Shown piece after piece: positions 14,929 through 23,424 of a DNA stretch of 41,532 bases. Source of the stretch: an uncultured Bacteroides sp. (GTDB lineage: Bacteria > Bacteroidota > Bacteroidia > Bacteroidales > Bacteroidaceae); the NCBI GenBank assembly GCA_900766005.1, contig CAAFTU010000107.1, positions 1 through 41,532 of the forward strand. Reading direction: 5' to 3'. The translations under genes were made by a program, and so were the position numbers. Position 1 is the stretch's first letter. Each line of letters begins with the position of its first letter. Under the pieces are notes generated by a model. It was given only the letters and a program-made list of their open reading frames with translations, had not been told where the DNA came from and searched no databases.

Positions 14929-17195
14929 TTGCGGCTTACTTGCTTTACACCTTTCACTGTGCGCAACTTTTTGATTAATGCTTCCAGTCGGCCGGTATCA
15001 CTCACCATCACGGTCAGTGTGCCGGAGAAGAGACCATCGTGGGAATCGATGCCGATGGAGCGGAGTGTGATGCCGTTCTCCTTCGAGATGATGGACGTGA
15101 TGTTGGTAACGATACCGATGTCATCGTGGCCCACAACGCGCAGTGTGATGGCATAGTGGGTGCCTTCCGACTTACCGGCCCACCGCGCCTTGACTATGCG
15201 GTAGCCGAAGCGTTCACGCATCTGGCTGGCATTGGGGCAGTCTTTGCGGTGAATCTTGATGCCGCCGTTGACTGTAACAAAGCCGAACACATCATCTCCG
15301 TAAATCGGGTTGCAGCATTTGGCCAGCTTGAAGTCCAGTCCCTTCAGGTTCTGGTCGATGACCAGCACATCCTCCTTGGCATTGGTCTCCTCCTGCGTGG
15401 CTTGCATGTTGTAGGCCTCGGCGCTGCGATACACAATCTCATCGTGTATGTCCGATTCGCGCTTCTGCAGTTCGACATACTTATCCAGCACTTCGTTGAC
15501 ATCCAGTGTCTCATCGGCAATCCGCTGGTAGAACTCGGTTACATTCTTGAATCCCAGGCGCTTGATGAGACGCATCATAGTGGCCTCGTCATACTCCATC
15601 TTGCGGTTTTTGAATTTCCGCTCCAGGGTTTCCTTGGCAAAATCATGCTGGCGGGCTGCCATTTCCTTGAGCGCCTGCCGTATCTTGGTGCGGGCCTTGG
15701 AAGTGGTAACAATATTCAGCCAGTCTTGTTTCGGCGTCTGGGTGTTTGAGGTCATGATTTCCACCTGATCGCCGCTGTTCAGCTTCTGCTTGAGCTGCAC
15801 ATTCTTGCCGTTCACCTTCGCTCCGATACACTTGCAGCCCAGCTTGCTGTGGATATGGAAGGCAAAATCGAGCACTGTGGCCCCCTTGCCCAGCTTAAAC
15901 AAATCGCCTTTGGGGGTGAACACAAACACCTCATCCTCATACAAATCCATTTTAAACTGGTCCATCACCTTCATGGAGTCGTTGTCGGAGTTCTCCAATG
16001 CCTCGCGCACCGAATTCAGCCAGTCGTCCAGTCCGCTTTCTCCCTTGATGCCCTTGTATCTCCAGTGAGCCGCCAGTCCGCGTTCGGCAATCTCATCCAT
16101 CCGGCGGGTGCGGATTTGCACTTCCACCCATTTCCCCTCGGGGCCCATCACCGTGATGTGCAAGGACTCATATCCGTTGCTCTTGGGGATAGACAGCCAG
16201 TCGCGCAACCGTTTGGGGTTGGGCTGATACATATCCGTTACGATGGAGTACACCTGCCAGCAGTCGAGCTTCTCTTTGGCCGGGTCGGGGGCCGAATCAA
16301 TGATGATGCGGATGGCAAACAAGTCGTAGATGCCCTCGAATGTGGTCTTCTGCTTCTGAATCTTATTCCAGATGGAGTGGATGGATTTCGTGCGCCCCTT
16401 GATCTCAAATTTCAGTCCGGTGGCTTCCACCTTCTTCTTGATCGGCTCGATGAACGCCGCGATGTAGCGGTCGCGTGAAGCCTTGTTCTCGTTCAGCTTC
16501 TCCTTTATATAATAATAGGTATCGTGCTGCGTATACTTCAGCGACAAGTCCTCCAGCTCCGATTTCAGCTTATACAGCCCCAACTTGTGGGCCAGCGGAG
16601 CATACAGATAGGCCGCTTCGTTGGCCGTCTTGAGCCGGTCTTCTTCGTTGGGAGCATCCTTGATCTGCCGCATGACGTTCACGCGGTCGGCAATCATGAT
16701 GAGGATCACCCGCATGTCTTCTGCAAACGTCAGCAGGAGGTTGCGGAAATTCTCCGATTCGATGGCCGGGCTCTTGGAATATAGTTCGTTGGTCTTTACC
16801 AGTCCGCGGATGATGCTGGCCACGTCTTCTCCATACTCTGTTTTCACTTCTTCGATGGTGAGGATATGCGACTTGACAATCTCGTGCAGCATGATTCCGA
16901 TGAGACAGGATCCCTTCATGCCGATTTCGTCCGACACGATGACGGCTGTCTGCATATCTCGGATAATCGGATTCATGCCAAAGTTATTGCGCAACAACCC
17001 GTTGGCCCGGGCTGCCTTGATTAAATGATTCTTCAGTTTCTGGCAATCTGCACCGGATATGCTGTCTCCGGCAGATTGGATCAAGTGTCTGTAGAGTGAA
17101 AAAAGCATTGTTTTTTCCTCTGTAGTAAAAAACGCGTCCATAGGCATTCTGATTAATTCGATGTAAAAGTACTTTTTTTCTTCGTTAATCGGCAA
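14925..17195 (-). CDS. relA: RelA/SpoT-family (p)ppGpp synthetase with degenerate hydrolase domain
   Basis: Up to 756 aa. The long RelA/SpoT layout is present: an HD-like domain (about 25-200), a synthetase domain (about 240-370, with GRTKSIHSIWNKI, YDLFAIRII, SNGYESLHI and the catalytic Glu in VEVQIRT), TGS (about 405-470, FTPKGDLFKLGKGATVLDF), a helical/zinc-finger-like region, and a C-terminal ACT domain (about 680-756). The synthetase site looks intact, so it should make (p)ppGpp from ATP and GDP/GTP at the ribosome. The hydrolase site is damaged: HDxxED reads HEIVKS (104-109), and the upstream His of HHP reads MNP (74-76). The start is uncertain. ATG at 17195 is the longest, but ATG at 17147 or 17141 (MDAFFTTEEK) fits the family N-terminus and a TACTTTTA element just upstream. 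Confidence 0.92.
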   Translation of the reverse strand: MPINEEKKYFYIELIRMPMDAFFTTEEKTMLFSLYRHLIQSAGDSISGADCQKLKNHLIKAARANGLLRNNFGMNPIIRDMQTAVIVSDEIGMKGSCLIGIMLHEIVKSHILTIEEVKTEYGEDVASIIRGLVKTNELYSKSPAIESENFRNLLLTFAEDMRVILIMIADRVNVMRQIKDAPNEEDRLKTANEAAYLYAPLAHKLGLYKLKSELEDLSLKYTQHDTYYYIKEKLNENKASRDRYIAAFIEPIKKKVEATGLKFEIKGRTKSIHSIWNKIQKQKTTFEGIYDLFAIRIIIDSAPDPAKEKLDCWQVYSIVTDMYQPNPKRLRDWLSIPKSNGYESLHITVMGPEGKWVEVQIRTRRMDEIAERGLAAHWRYKGIKGESGLDDWLNSVREALENSDNDSMKVMDQFKMDLYEDEVFVFTPKGDLFKLGKGATVLDFAFHIHSKLGCKCIGAKVNGKNVQLKQKLNSGDQVEIMTSNTQTPKQDWLNIVTTSKARTKIRQALKEMAARQHDFAKETLERKFKNRKMEYDEATMMRLIKRLGFKNVTEFYQRIADETLDVNEVLDKYVELQKRESDIHDEIVYRSAEAYNMQATQEETNAKEDVLVIDQNLKGLDFKLAKCCNPIYGDDVFGFVTVNGGIKIHRKDCPNASQMRERFGYRIVKARWAGKSEGTHYAITLRVVGHDDIGIVTNITSIISKENGITLRSIGIDSHDGLFSGTLTVMVSDTGRLEALIKKLRTVKGVKQVSRN

Positions 17196-17213
17196 GATAT
17201 GAATAACATTTTG

Positions 17214-17221
17214 TATTTTTG
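17214..17221 (+). promoter_or_regulatory. -7 element for the DUF4301 gene
   Basis: TATTTTTG matches TAnnTTTG, 26 bases upstream of the ATG at 17248. It lies just outside the divergent relA start, so the two promoters are closely packed. Confidence 0.55.
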
Positions 17222-17247
17222 GGCATCAATTAATAAAATTAGATATT

Positions 17248-18765
17248 ATGATAACGACACAAGACAAAGAGTTGCTTGCCCAAAAAGGCATTACGGAAGA
17301 ACAAATAGCTGAGCAACTGGCGTGCTTCCAAACAGGTTTCCCCTATTTGAGACTGGATGCGGCTGCCTCTATAGAAAGAGGTATTCTGGCTCCTGCTGCC
17401 GAGCAGCAAACTGCGTATCTTGCTGCATGGGATGCGTACACCAATGGGGATAAGACCATCGTTAAATTTGTCCCGGCTTCTGGTGCAGCCAGCCGGATGT
17501 TTAAAAATCTCTTTGAATTCCTTTCTGCTGATTACGACAAACCGACTACTAAATTTGAACAATCATTCTTTGACGGCATCCGGAACTTTGCTTTCTATGA
17601 TGTCCTCAATGCTGCTTGCCTTCAAACGGCTGGAAAAGATATTCCTGCGTTGATGGAAGAAGGCAACTATAAGGCCGTAGTGGCTGCCTTGCTCGAGGCT
17701 GCCGGCTTGAATTACGGCGCACTGCCCAAGGGCTTGCTCAAATTCCACCGATATGAAGAAGGTGCACGCACACCGCTGGAAGAACATCTCGCTGAAGGTG
17801 CGATGTATGCTGCCGGCAAGAGCGGTCAGGTGAATGTGCATTTCACTGTTTCTACCGAACACCGCGAACTGTTTAAGAAACTGGTGGATGAAAAGGCTGC
17901 CGAGTTTGCCAAACGCTACGGGGTGGAATATAACATCTCTTTCTCTGAACAGAAGCCGAGCACGGATACCATTGCTGCCGACATGGAAAACAAACCTTTC
18001 CGCGACAACGGCAAGCTGCTGTTCCGTCCGGGCGGACACGGTGCCTTGATCGAAAATCTCAATGACTTGGATGCTGACGTTATCTTTATCAAGAATATTG
18101 ACAATGTGGTGCCCGATAAACTGAAAGGGGATACCATAACTTATAAGAAGCTGATTGCTGGGGTGCTGGTGTCGCTGCAAAAACAGGTGTTCGAATACCT
18201 CGAACTGCTCGACAGCGGCAAGTACACGCACGAACAGCTGATTGACATGCTTCATTTCTTGCAAAGCAAGCTGTTCTGCAAGAATCCGGAAGTGAAGGAT
18301 CTGGAAGATTCTGAATTGGCTATTTATCTGAAGAAGAAGCTGAACCGTCCGATGCGTGTCTGCGGTATGGTGAAGAATGTGGGTGAACCCGGCGGTGGCC
18401 CGTTCCTGGCATACAACAGCGACGGTACCATTTCACTGCAGATTCTGGAAAGCTCACAAATCGACATGAACGATCCGCAGAAGAAGGAAATGTTTGAAAA
18501 GGGTACGCACTTCAATCCGGTGGATCTGGTATGTGCCGTACGCGATTACAAGGGCGCTAAGTTCAACCTGGTGAACTATGTAGACAAGGCTACCGGCTTT
18601 ATCTCGTACAAGTCGAAGAACGGCAAGGAGCTGAAAGCACTTGAACTGCCCGGTTTGTGGAACGGTGCGATGAGCGACTGGAACACGGTGTTTGTGGAAG
18701 TGCCTCTTTCTACTTTCAACCCGGTGAAGACGGTCAACGATTTGCTTCGCGAACAGCATCAATGA
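17248..18765 (+). CDS. DUF4301 family protein, nucleotidyltransferase-like
   Basis: 505 aa, soluble and without a signal peptide. The sequence fits the DUF4301 family, which I know from Bacteroidetes and which has no established function. Two blocks resemble sugar-nucleotide pyrophosphorylases: VPASGAASRMFKNL (about 75-88), like the nucleotide-binding GxGxRM loop, and RPGGHGALIENLNDLDADVIFIKNIDN (about 262-288), like the UDP-sugar pyrophosphorylase HPGGHGD and KNxDN region. I therefore infer a nucleotidyltransferase fold and possibly sugar-nucleotide chemistry, but no substrate can be named. It is divergent from relA and separate from purT, with a terminator downstream. Confidence 0.85.
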   Translation: MITTQDKELLAQKGITEEQIAEQLACFQTGFPYLRLDAAASIERGILAPAAEQQTAYLAAWDAYTNGDKTIVKFVPASGAASRMFKNLFEFLSADYDKPTTKFEQSFFDGIRNFAFYDVLNAACLQTAGKDIPALMEEGNYKAVVAALLEAAGLNYGALPKGLLKFHRYEEGARTPLEEHLAEGAMYAAGKSGQVNVHFTVSTEHRELFKKLVDEKAAEFAKRYGVEYNISFSEQKPSTDTIAADMENKPFRDNGKLLFRPGGHGALIENLNDLDADVIFIKNIDNVVPDKLKGDTITYKKLIAGVLVSLQKQVFEYLELLDSGKYTHEQLIDMLHFLQSKLFCKNPEVKDLEDSELAIYLKKKLNRPMRVCGMVKNVGEPGGGPFLAYNSDGTISLQILESSQIDMNDPQKKEMFEKGTHFNPVDLVCAVRDYKGAKFNLVNYVDKATGFISYKSKNGKELKALELPGLWNGAMSDWNTVFVEVPLSTFNPVKTVNDLLREQHQ

Positions 18766-18811
18766 TGATTCAGCAACAGGTCTGCATGCATTGATAAAAC
18801 AATAAGAGCGC

Positions 18812-18862
18812 GCGGAAGGAGCGGGGGAAGCAGCAGCTTCTCTTGTTTCTTCCGCACTTTTT
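18812..18862 (+). terminator. Terminator after the DUF4301 gene
   Basis: GCGGAAG (18812-18818) pairs with CTTCCGC (18849-18855). A nested GAAGC/GCTTC stem lies in the loop and five T follow at 18858-18862. Confidence 0.6.
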
Positions 18863-18941
18863 ATGGGGTTTTCGGCGTCTTTTTTACCATTATTATCCAA
18901 AAGTTCGTCATCAAAACATGACATATATAATCGAAATATAC

Positions 18942-18949
18942 TAAATTTG
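18942..18949 (+). promoter_or_regulatory. -7 element for purT
   Basis: TAAATTTG is an exact TAnnTTTG match, 27 bases upstream of the purT ATG. No obvious -33 element. Confidence 0.55.
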
Positions 18950-18976
18950 CAGCATACATATAAAACATTGAAGGCA

Positions 18977-20143
18977 ATGAAAAAGATATTGTTACTCGGT
19001 TCGGGAGAACTTGGAAAAGAATTTGTAATCTCTGCTCAGCGCAAAGGTCAGCATGTCATAGCTTGCGACTCTTATGAAGGGGCTCCGGCTATGCAGGTAG
19101 CTGATGAGTTTGAAGTGATCAACATGCTTGATGGGGATGAACTGGAACGTGTGGTCAGAAAGCATCAGCCAGATATTATCGTGCCTGAAATTGAGGCCAT
19201 CCGCACAGAACGTCTTTATGATTTTGAAAAAGAAGGCATTCAGGTGGTGCCCAGTGCCCGTGCGGTCAACTTTACCATGAATCGTAAGGCTATCCGTGAT
19301 CTTGCAGCCAAGGAACTCGGACTGAAAACGGCCAAGTATTTTTATGCCAAATCGTTGGATGAACTGAAAGAAGCTGCCGAGAAAATCGGCTTTCCCTGTG
19401 TGGTGAAACCGCTGATGTCTTCTTCGGGAAAGGGACAGTCGCTGGTGAAGTGTGCCGATGAACTGGCTCATGCTTGGGAATATGGATGCAGCGGCAGCCG
19501 CGGAGATATCCGTGAGCTTATCATTGAAGAGTTTATCCAGTTTGACAGCGAAATCACCCTGCTTACTGTAACTCAGAAAAACGGACCTACCTTGTTCTGT
19601 CCGCCTATCGGCCATGTGCAAAAGGGAGGCGACTATCGCGAAAGTTTCCAGCCGGCACGCATCGACCCTGCCCACCTGAAAGAAGCGGAAGAGATGGCAG
19701 AAAAGGTGACTTGCGCCCTGACTGGAGCCGGTCTGTGGGGTGTGGAATTCTTCCTGAGCCATGAAAACGGAGTGTATTTCTCGGAACTCTCACCGCGTCC
19801 GCATGACACCGGTATGGTGACTTTGGCCGGAACCCAGAATCTCAATGAATTTGAGCTTCATTGCCGGGCTGTGCTGGGATTGCCTATCCCCAACATCAAG
19901 CAGGAACGTATCGGGGCCAGTGCGGTGATCCTTTCGCCGATTGCCAGCCAGGAACGCCCTCAGTATCGTGGTATGGAAGAAGTGACCAAAGAAGAGGATA
20001 CGTATCTCCGTATATTCGGTAAGCCCTACACACGGGTCAACCGCCGGATGGGAGTGGTGCTGTGCTATGCGCCCAACGGATCCGACCTGGATGCATTGCG
20101 TGATAAGGCCAAGCGCATTGCTGCGAAAGTGGAAGTTTATTAA
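18977..20143 (+). CDS. purT: Formate-dependent phosphoribosylglycinamide formyltransferase
   Basis: 388 aa from ATG 18977, which starts the protein at the usual MKKILLLGSGELGKEF. The frame stays open back to 18863, but a promoter lies inside that extension. It makes formyl-GAR from GAR, formate and ATP in purine synthesis, replacing the folate-dependent step. ATP-grasp layout: an N-terminal Rossmann-like part with LLGSGELG, the substrate residues EIEAIRTERL, the central FPCVVKPLMSSSGKGQS phosphate-binding loop, and the metal-binding GLWGVEFF...YFSELSPRPHDTGMVTL block. Length is normal. Monocistronic and cytoplasmic. Confidence 0.96.
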   Translation: MKKILLLGSGELGKEFVISAQRKGQHVIACDSYEGAPAMQVADEFEVINMLDGDELERVVRKHQPDIIVPEIEAIRTERLYDFEKEGIQVVPSARAVNFTMNRKAIRDLAAKELGLKTAKYFYAKSLDELKEAAEKIGFPCVVKPLMSSSGKGQSLVKCADELAHAWEYGCSGSRGDIRELIIEEFIQFDSEITLLTVTQKNGPTLFCPPIGHVQKGGDYRESFQPARIDPAHLKEAEEMAEKVTCALTGAGLWGVEFFLSHENGVYFSELSPRPHDTGMVTLAGTQNLNEFELHCRAVLGLPIPNIKQERIGASAVILSPIASQERPQYRGMEEVTKEEDTYLRIFGKPYTRVNRRMGVVLCYAPNGSDLDALRDKAKRIAAKVEVY

Positions 20144-20159
20144 TTCTGCATATAGAGAG

Positions 20160-20206
20160 AACCCTCGTTCATTTCCTGTTTGGGAGGAAAGGACGAGGGT
20201 TCCTTA
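20160..20206. terminator. Hairpin between purT and the convergent HAD gene
   Basis: AACCCTCGT (20160-20168) pairs with ACGAGGGTT (20193-20201). A second pairing, TTTCCT/AGGAAA, lies inside. A short T-rich tail follows on the plus strand. Confidence 0.65.
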
Positions 20207-20229
20207 TTTTGATGTGCAGAAGCGGGGGA

Positions 20230-20889
20230 TTATACATCGGCCATCCGCTGTCTTAACTCAGCCAGATCACCCATGATGCAGTCTGCCCCGGCTTCTTGCA
20301 GCTCTTCGGCAGTGGCATTGCCATAACTCACTCCGAAAGCGCGTGTGCCGGCTCTCTTGCCCATGGCAATATCCACCGGCATATCGCCTATCACCAGGGT
20401 CTGGCTTGCCTCCATGTTGAGCGCCTGCAGAGTCTGCAACACGGGAGCGGGATCGGGCTTAGCTTTGCTCACGTTGTCTGCTCCCAAGATGTATGAGATG
20501 TACGGCTTGATATCCAGTTCTTCCACCAGCTCATGCAGCGAGCGCGAGGAGCGGGAAGAGGCAATGGTCATTTGGATGCCTTGCGCATGCAGCCATGCCA
20601 ATGTTTCCTTGACATGAGGAAAGAGCACGGGGACAAAAATGCGGCGGTTTTTCTCAAAAATCTCTTTATAGGTCTGCACACATGCCGTTGCCTGGGCCTC
20701 ACTGATGTGGGGGAAAATCTGCAGAAATCCTTCCTTGAGAGGGAGTCCGATGGTTGCCGCGCAGGCAGCTTCATCGGCCACTTCCATGCCCAATGCCTCC
20801 ATCGTGGCCTGAAACGTGCGGACTATCGTCTGGCGGGTATCGCCCAATGTGCCGTCAAAATCAAAAATTATCAGTCGGATAGGGTTCAT
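20230..20889 (-). CDS. HAD-superfamily phosphatase (phosphoglycolate phosphatase-like)
   Basis: 219 aa from ATG 20889, so that motif I FDFDGTLGDTR falls near residue 10. The frame is open to 20931, but those 14 extra residues are not HAD-like. Motif II is the Ser in MTIASSRSSRSL, motif III is the Lys in SKAKPDPAPVL, and motif IV is VIGDMPVDIAMGKRAG. A cap domain of about 60 residues after motif I matches the Gph/PGMB-type group. It is likely a cytoplasmic phosphatase for a small phosphorylated metabolite, for example 2-phosphoglycolate or a nucleotide breakdown product. Substrate is unproven. Convergent with purT. Confidence 0.87.
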   Translation of the reverse strand: MNPIRLIIFDFDGTLGDTRQTIVRTFQATMEALGMEVADEAACAATIGLPLKEGFLQIFPHISEAQATACVQTYKEIFEKNRRIFVPVLFPHVKETLAWLHAQGIQMTIASSRSSRSLHELVEELDIKPYISYILGADNVSKAKPDPAPVLQTLQALNMEASQTLVIGDMPVDIAMGKRAGTRAFGVSYGNATAEELQEAGADCIMGDLAELRQRMADV

Positions 20890-20953
20890 TGTATCTGTTT
20901 TTGCGGAGAATAAACGTAAAGAGTTTGCCACAAGGACAAAATATTAAAAATTA

Positions 20954-20983
20954 ACCCCTGCCACAGATAGCTACGACAGGGGT
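20954..20983 (-). terminator. Terminator of the ABM-domain gene (shared-core family)
   Basis: ACCCCTG (20954-20960) pairs with CAGGGGT (20977-20983). On the minus strand the core reads CTGTCGTAGCTATCTGTGGC, very close to the terminator at 22596 in the orientation of its own gene. TAATTTTTAAT follows on that strand. Confidence 0.75.
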
Positions 20984-21035
20984 ATTGGGATTGCAAAGAG
21001 AGTTATGACACCCCCTCTTGTTGGCATATTTCAAA

Positions 21036-21311
21036 TCAGAAACTGAATTTTTCGAGTTTCATGGCTGCCAATGCTTCTATTTGAGGCACCAATGTTACAA
21101 AGTGGCTTGCTTTCTGGTGAGCATCCAGCGATGCTTCATCTTTCCACGTTTCGCAGATCATCAACACGTCCGGACGAGTGGCGCTTTCGAAAACGTCGTA
21201 CGCTACACAGCCGTTATCATTGAGAGACGCTGCCACCAATTCTTTGGCCAGGTTCAAAACAGCAGCACGGTTCTCCGCACTTGCTTGTATAAATACATTT
21301 AATCTAATCAT
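21036..21311 (-). CDS. ABM-domain protein, putative quinol monooxygenase (YgiN-like)
   Basis: 91 aa, a single dimeric ferredoxin-like antibiotic-biosynthesis-monooxygenase (ABM) domain. The sequence follows the family plan: MIRLNVFIQASAENRAAVLNLA, GCVAYDVFESATRPDVLMICETWKDEASLDAHQKASHF, then a closing helix. YgiN-type members act on quinols or handle small reactive compounds, and many have unknown roles. It has no signal peptide, so it should be cytoplasmic. It is a single-gene unit with a good promoter (21339-21370) and its own terminator (20954-20983). Confidence 0.85.
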   Translation of the reverse strand: MIRLNVFIQASAENRAAVLNLAKELVAASLNDNGCVAYDVFESATRPDVLMICETWKDEASLDAHQKASHFVTLVPQIEALAAMKLEKFSF

Positions 21312-21338
21312 ATTCGTATCTATTAAAAATTTTCATTG

Positions 21339-21370
21339 CAAATATAAATTCAATCTTTTATTTCTGCAAA
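21339..21370 (-). promoter_or_regulatory. Promoter of the ABM-domain gene
   Basis: The minus strand reads TTTG (21370-21367), 20 bases, then TATATTTG (21346-21339), a textbook Bacteroides promoter. The leader is about 20 nt. Confidence 0.7.
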
Positions 21371-21645
21371 TCTCATTTTCTAACAAATCCAAAAGGATGT
21401 TTATTCTTGGTGATTCGTTTGCCCTTTTCCGGGCAGTGACACTCATGTATCAGCATCCTCGGGGGAGCTGAATGAAGAGAAAAGCAGCTGCCAGTTCCGT
21501 TTTTTTAGGAAAATGTATCACAGTTTTTTGCTTTTTTTGTTCTTTTGCAGACTCAAAATGCCGGCAGCCTCTACAGGCAGGCTTTCCCGGCAGGACAATC
21601 GGTTTTGTTGCAATATGTATTCGTGTTTAGAAAGGATAAAAAGAA
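21371..21645. other. Intergenic region upstream of the EamA gene, with a leader hairpin
   Basis: No gene is seen. T-rich sequence at 21500-21547 may hold the promoter, but no clear TAnnTTTG is present. At 21559-21592 TGCCGG pairs with CCGGCA and an inner AGCCT pairs with AGGCT. GAAAGGATAAAAAGAA directly precedes the ATG at 21646 and contains an AAAGGA that could act as a ribosome binding site. Confidence 0.45.
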
Positions 21646-22578
21646 ATGAGTTTTGATTGGAAAGGTCATGGTTCCATGCTGGGGGCCAATGTGATGTGGG
21701 GGCTGATGTCTCCGGTATCTAAAGCAATTATGGTAGGAGGAGCGGTTACTCCGCTGGTGATAACAGAGTTACGTATTGGTGGGGCCATGGTGCTGTTTTG
21801 GCTTCTTTCTTTTTTTCAGAAGCCCGAACATGTGAACCACAAGGATATGGTTTCTTTGTTCTTTGCCTGTCTGCTGTCTGTGGTATTAAATCAAGGAAGT
21901 TTTATTATAGGAGTGAGCCTCACTTCACCGGCTGATGCATCCATCATAACGACCAGTATGCCTTTGTGGGCCATGGTGCTGGCCGCTTTTATCTTGAAAG
22001 AACCCATTACCGGGAAGAAAGTGTTGGGTATTGCAGCCGGTGCAACAGGAGCCCTTTTGCTCATTCTTGGTAATACGCAGCAGGCGCAGGCGGAAAGTTC
22101 GGATGGCTACCTGTTTATGTGGGGCGATCTGCTGGTTCTGTTTGCTCAGTTCTGTTATGCTCTTTACATCGTATGCTACAGCAATTTTATAAAGAAATAT
22201 TCGCTGGCCACCCTCATGAAATGGATGTTTACGTATGCCTTTATCTGTACGTTGCCTTTCACAGCTCACGATTTGATGCAGGCTCATTGGAGTGCATTGC
22301 AACCTGCTGAAATCGGGGGACTAGCGATGATTGTGGTTGGCTCCACCTTTATCAGCTATATGCTGGTGGTGATCGGTCAGCGGCGGCTCCGCCCCACAGT
22401 GGCCGGTATGTACAACTACATTCAGCCGATAGTGGCTTGTTTGGTAGCGATCTGCTGGGGGATGGATTCTTTCAATGCAGTCAAGGTCGTAGCCATCCTC
22501 CTGATATTCGGCGGCGTTTATCTGGTGACCAAGAGCCGCAGCCGGGAAGAAATGGAAAAGTATAAGGCTGAGCAATAA
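21646..22578 (+). CDS. EamA-family (DMT superfamily) transporter
   Basis: 310 aa with about ten hydrophobic helices in two EamA repeats (about 8-145 and 160-295), the usual layout of a metabolite exporter in the inner membrane. Typical features are GANVMWGLMSPVSKAIM at the start, LRIGGAMVLFWLL, SPADASIITTSMPLWAMVLAAFILKEPITGKKVLGIAAGATGALLLI closing repeat 1, and RLRPTVAGMYNYIQPIVACLVAI with VVAILLIFGGVYLVTKSR closing repeat 2. Substrates of such proteins (amino acids, purines, drugs) cannot be read from sequence. It stands alone between two terminators. Confidence 0.9.
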   Translation: MSFDWKGHGSMLGANVMWGLMSPVSKAIMVGGAVTPLVITELRIGGAMVLFWLLSFFQKPEHVNHKDMVSLFFACLLSVVLNQGSFIIGVSLTSPADASIITTSMPLWAMVLAAFILKEPITGKKVLGIAAGATGALLLILGNTQQAQAESSDGYLFMWGDLLVLFAQFCYALYIVCYSNFIKKYSLATLMKWMFTYAFICTLPFTAHDLMQAHWSALQPAEIGGLAMIVVGSTFISYMLVVIGQRRLRPTVAGMYNYIQPIVACLVAICWGMDSFNAVKVVAILLIFGGVYLVTKSRSREEMEKYKAEQ

Positions 22579-22595
22579 ATAGAGCTCAGACTGCA

Positions 22596-22646
22596 AAAAA
22601 GCAATCACCCCTGTCACAGTCATCTGCGGCAGGGGTGATTGCTTTT
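22596..22646 (+). terminator. Terminator of the EamA gene (shared-core family)
   Basis: AAAAAGCAATCACCCCTG (22596-22613) pairs with CAGGGGTGATTGCTTTT (22630-22646), a stem of about 17 bp. The apical core CTGTCACAGTCATCTGCGGC matches other terminators in the window. Confidence 0.85.
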
Positions 22647-22721
22647 AAAAAAGAGGTTGTGGATGTATTCCTGCTCTTTTCTTGTTTTCGTTGAGTTCTA
22701 TGGAATGGTCCGCAGAAGCGG

Positions 22722-23378
22722 TTATCCGTTCACCCGTTTGTAGTCTTCCAGGAATTTTTGCAAACCGGAGTCGGTGAGGGGGTGCTTCAGCAAGCCTTTG
22801 ATGGCTGCGAGCGGGCAGGTTGCCACATCGGCACCCACTTCAATGCATTGGATGATATGAGCTGTGTGGCGGATGGAAGCAGCCAGCACTTGTGTGGTGT
22901 ATCCGTAGGTGCGATACATACTTACAATATTGGCCACCAGTCCGATGCCGTCTTCGCTGATGTCGTCCAGTCTGCCGACGAAAGGAGAAACATACGTAGT
23001 TCCCGCTTTTGCAGCCAAAAGGGCTTGACCGACAGAGAACACCAGCGTACAGTTGGTGCGGATGCCTTTGGAAGAAAAATAACGGATGGCTCTGATGCCG
23101 TCGGCAATGCAAGGCACTTTGACTACAATGTGAGGATTGAGAGCTGCCAGTTCTTCACCTTCGCGGATGATTCCTTCATAATCGGTGGCAATCACTTCGG
23201 CGCTGACGTCTCCGTTGACGATGTTGCAGATGTCAACGTAATGTTTGCGTTGGTTTTCTACTCCCTTGATACCTTCTTTTGCCATTAAAGACGGATTGGT
23301 AGTCACTCCGTCGAGTACGCCCATTTCGTAGGCTTCCCGAATTTGGTCAAGATTGGCCGTATCGATAAAAAATTTCAT
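22722..23378 (-). CDS. Transaldolase-family protein, TalC/fructose-6-phosphate aldolase type
   Basis: 218 aa, the short single-domain transaldolase (MipB/TalC) length. ATG 23378 gives the usual start MKFFIDTANLDQIREA. The open frame to 23405 is upstream sequence containing a promoter. Family blocks are GVLDGVTTNPSLMAKEG, the Schiff-base Lys87 in IVVKVPC, TNCTLVFSVGQALLAAKAGTTYVSPFVGRLDDI, VLAASIRH, and GADVATCPLAAIKGLLKHPLTDSGL. It transfers dihydroxyacetone units in the pentose-phosphate pathway, or cleaves fructose-6-phosphate. The two activities cannot be told apart reliably from sequence. Cytoplasmic, with its own promoter, downstream of the Wadjet operon. Confidence 0.9.
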   Translation of the reverse strand: MKFFIDTANLDQIREAYEMGVLDGVTTNPSLMAKEGIKGVENQRKHYVDICNIVNGDVSAEVIATDYEGIIREGEELAALNPHIVVKVPCIADGIRAIRYFSSKGIRTNCTLVFSVGQALLAAKAGTTYVSPFVGRLDDISEDGIGLVANIVSMYRTYGYTTQVLAASIRHTAHIIQCIEVGADVATCPLAAIKGLLKHPLTDSGLQKFLEDYKRVNG

Positions 23379-23404
23379 AATGAATAGATTTTTAAGTAAC
23401 TCCA

Positions 23405-23412
23405 CAAATTTA
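23405..23412 (-). promoter_or_regulatory. -7 element for the transaldolase gene
   Basis: The minus strand reads TAAATTTG, 26 bases upstream of ATG 23378 and just past the jetD stop codon. It allows expression independent of the defence operon. Confidence 0.55.
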
Positions 23413-23424
23413 GCAATTTATTGT

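Noticed and set aside
18863..18976. N-terminal extension of purT
   Set aside because: Contains the purT promoter, and PurT homologues begin at the MKKILLLGSG position (18977).
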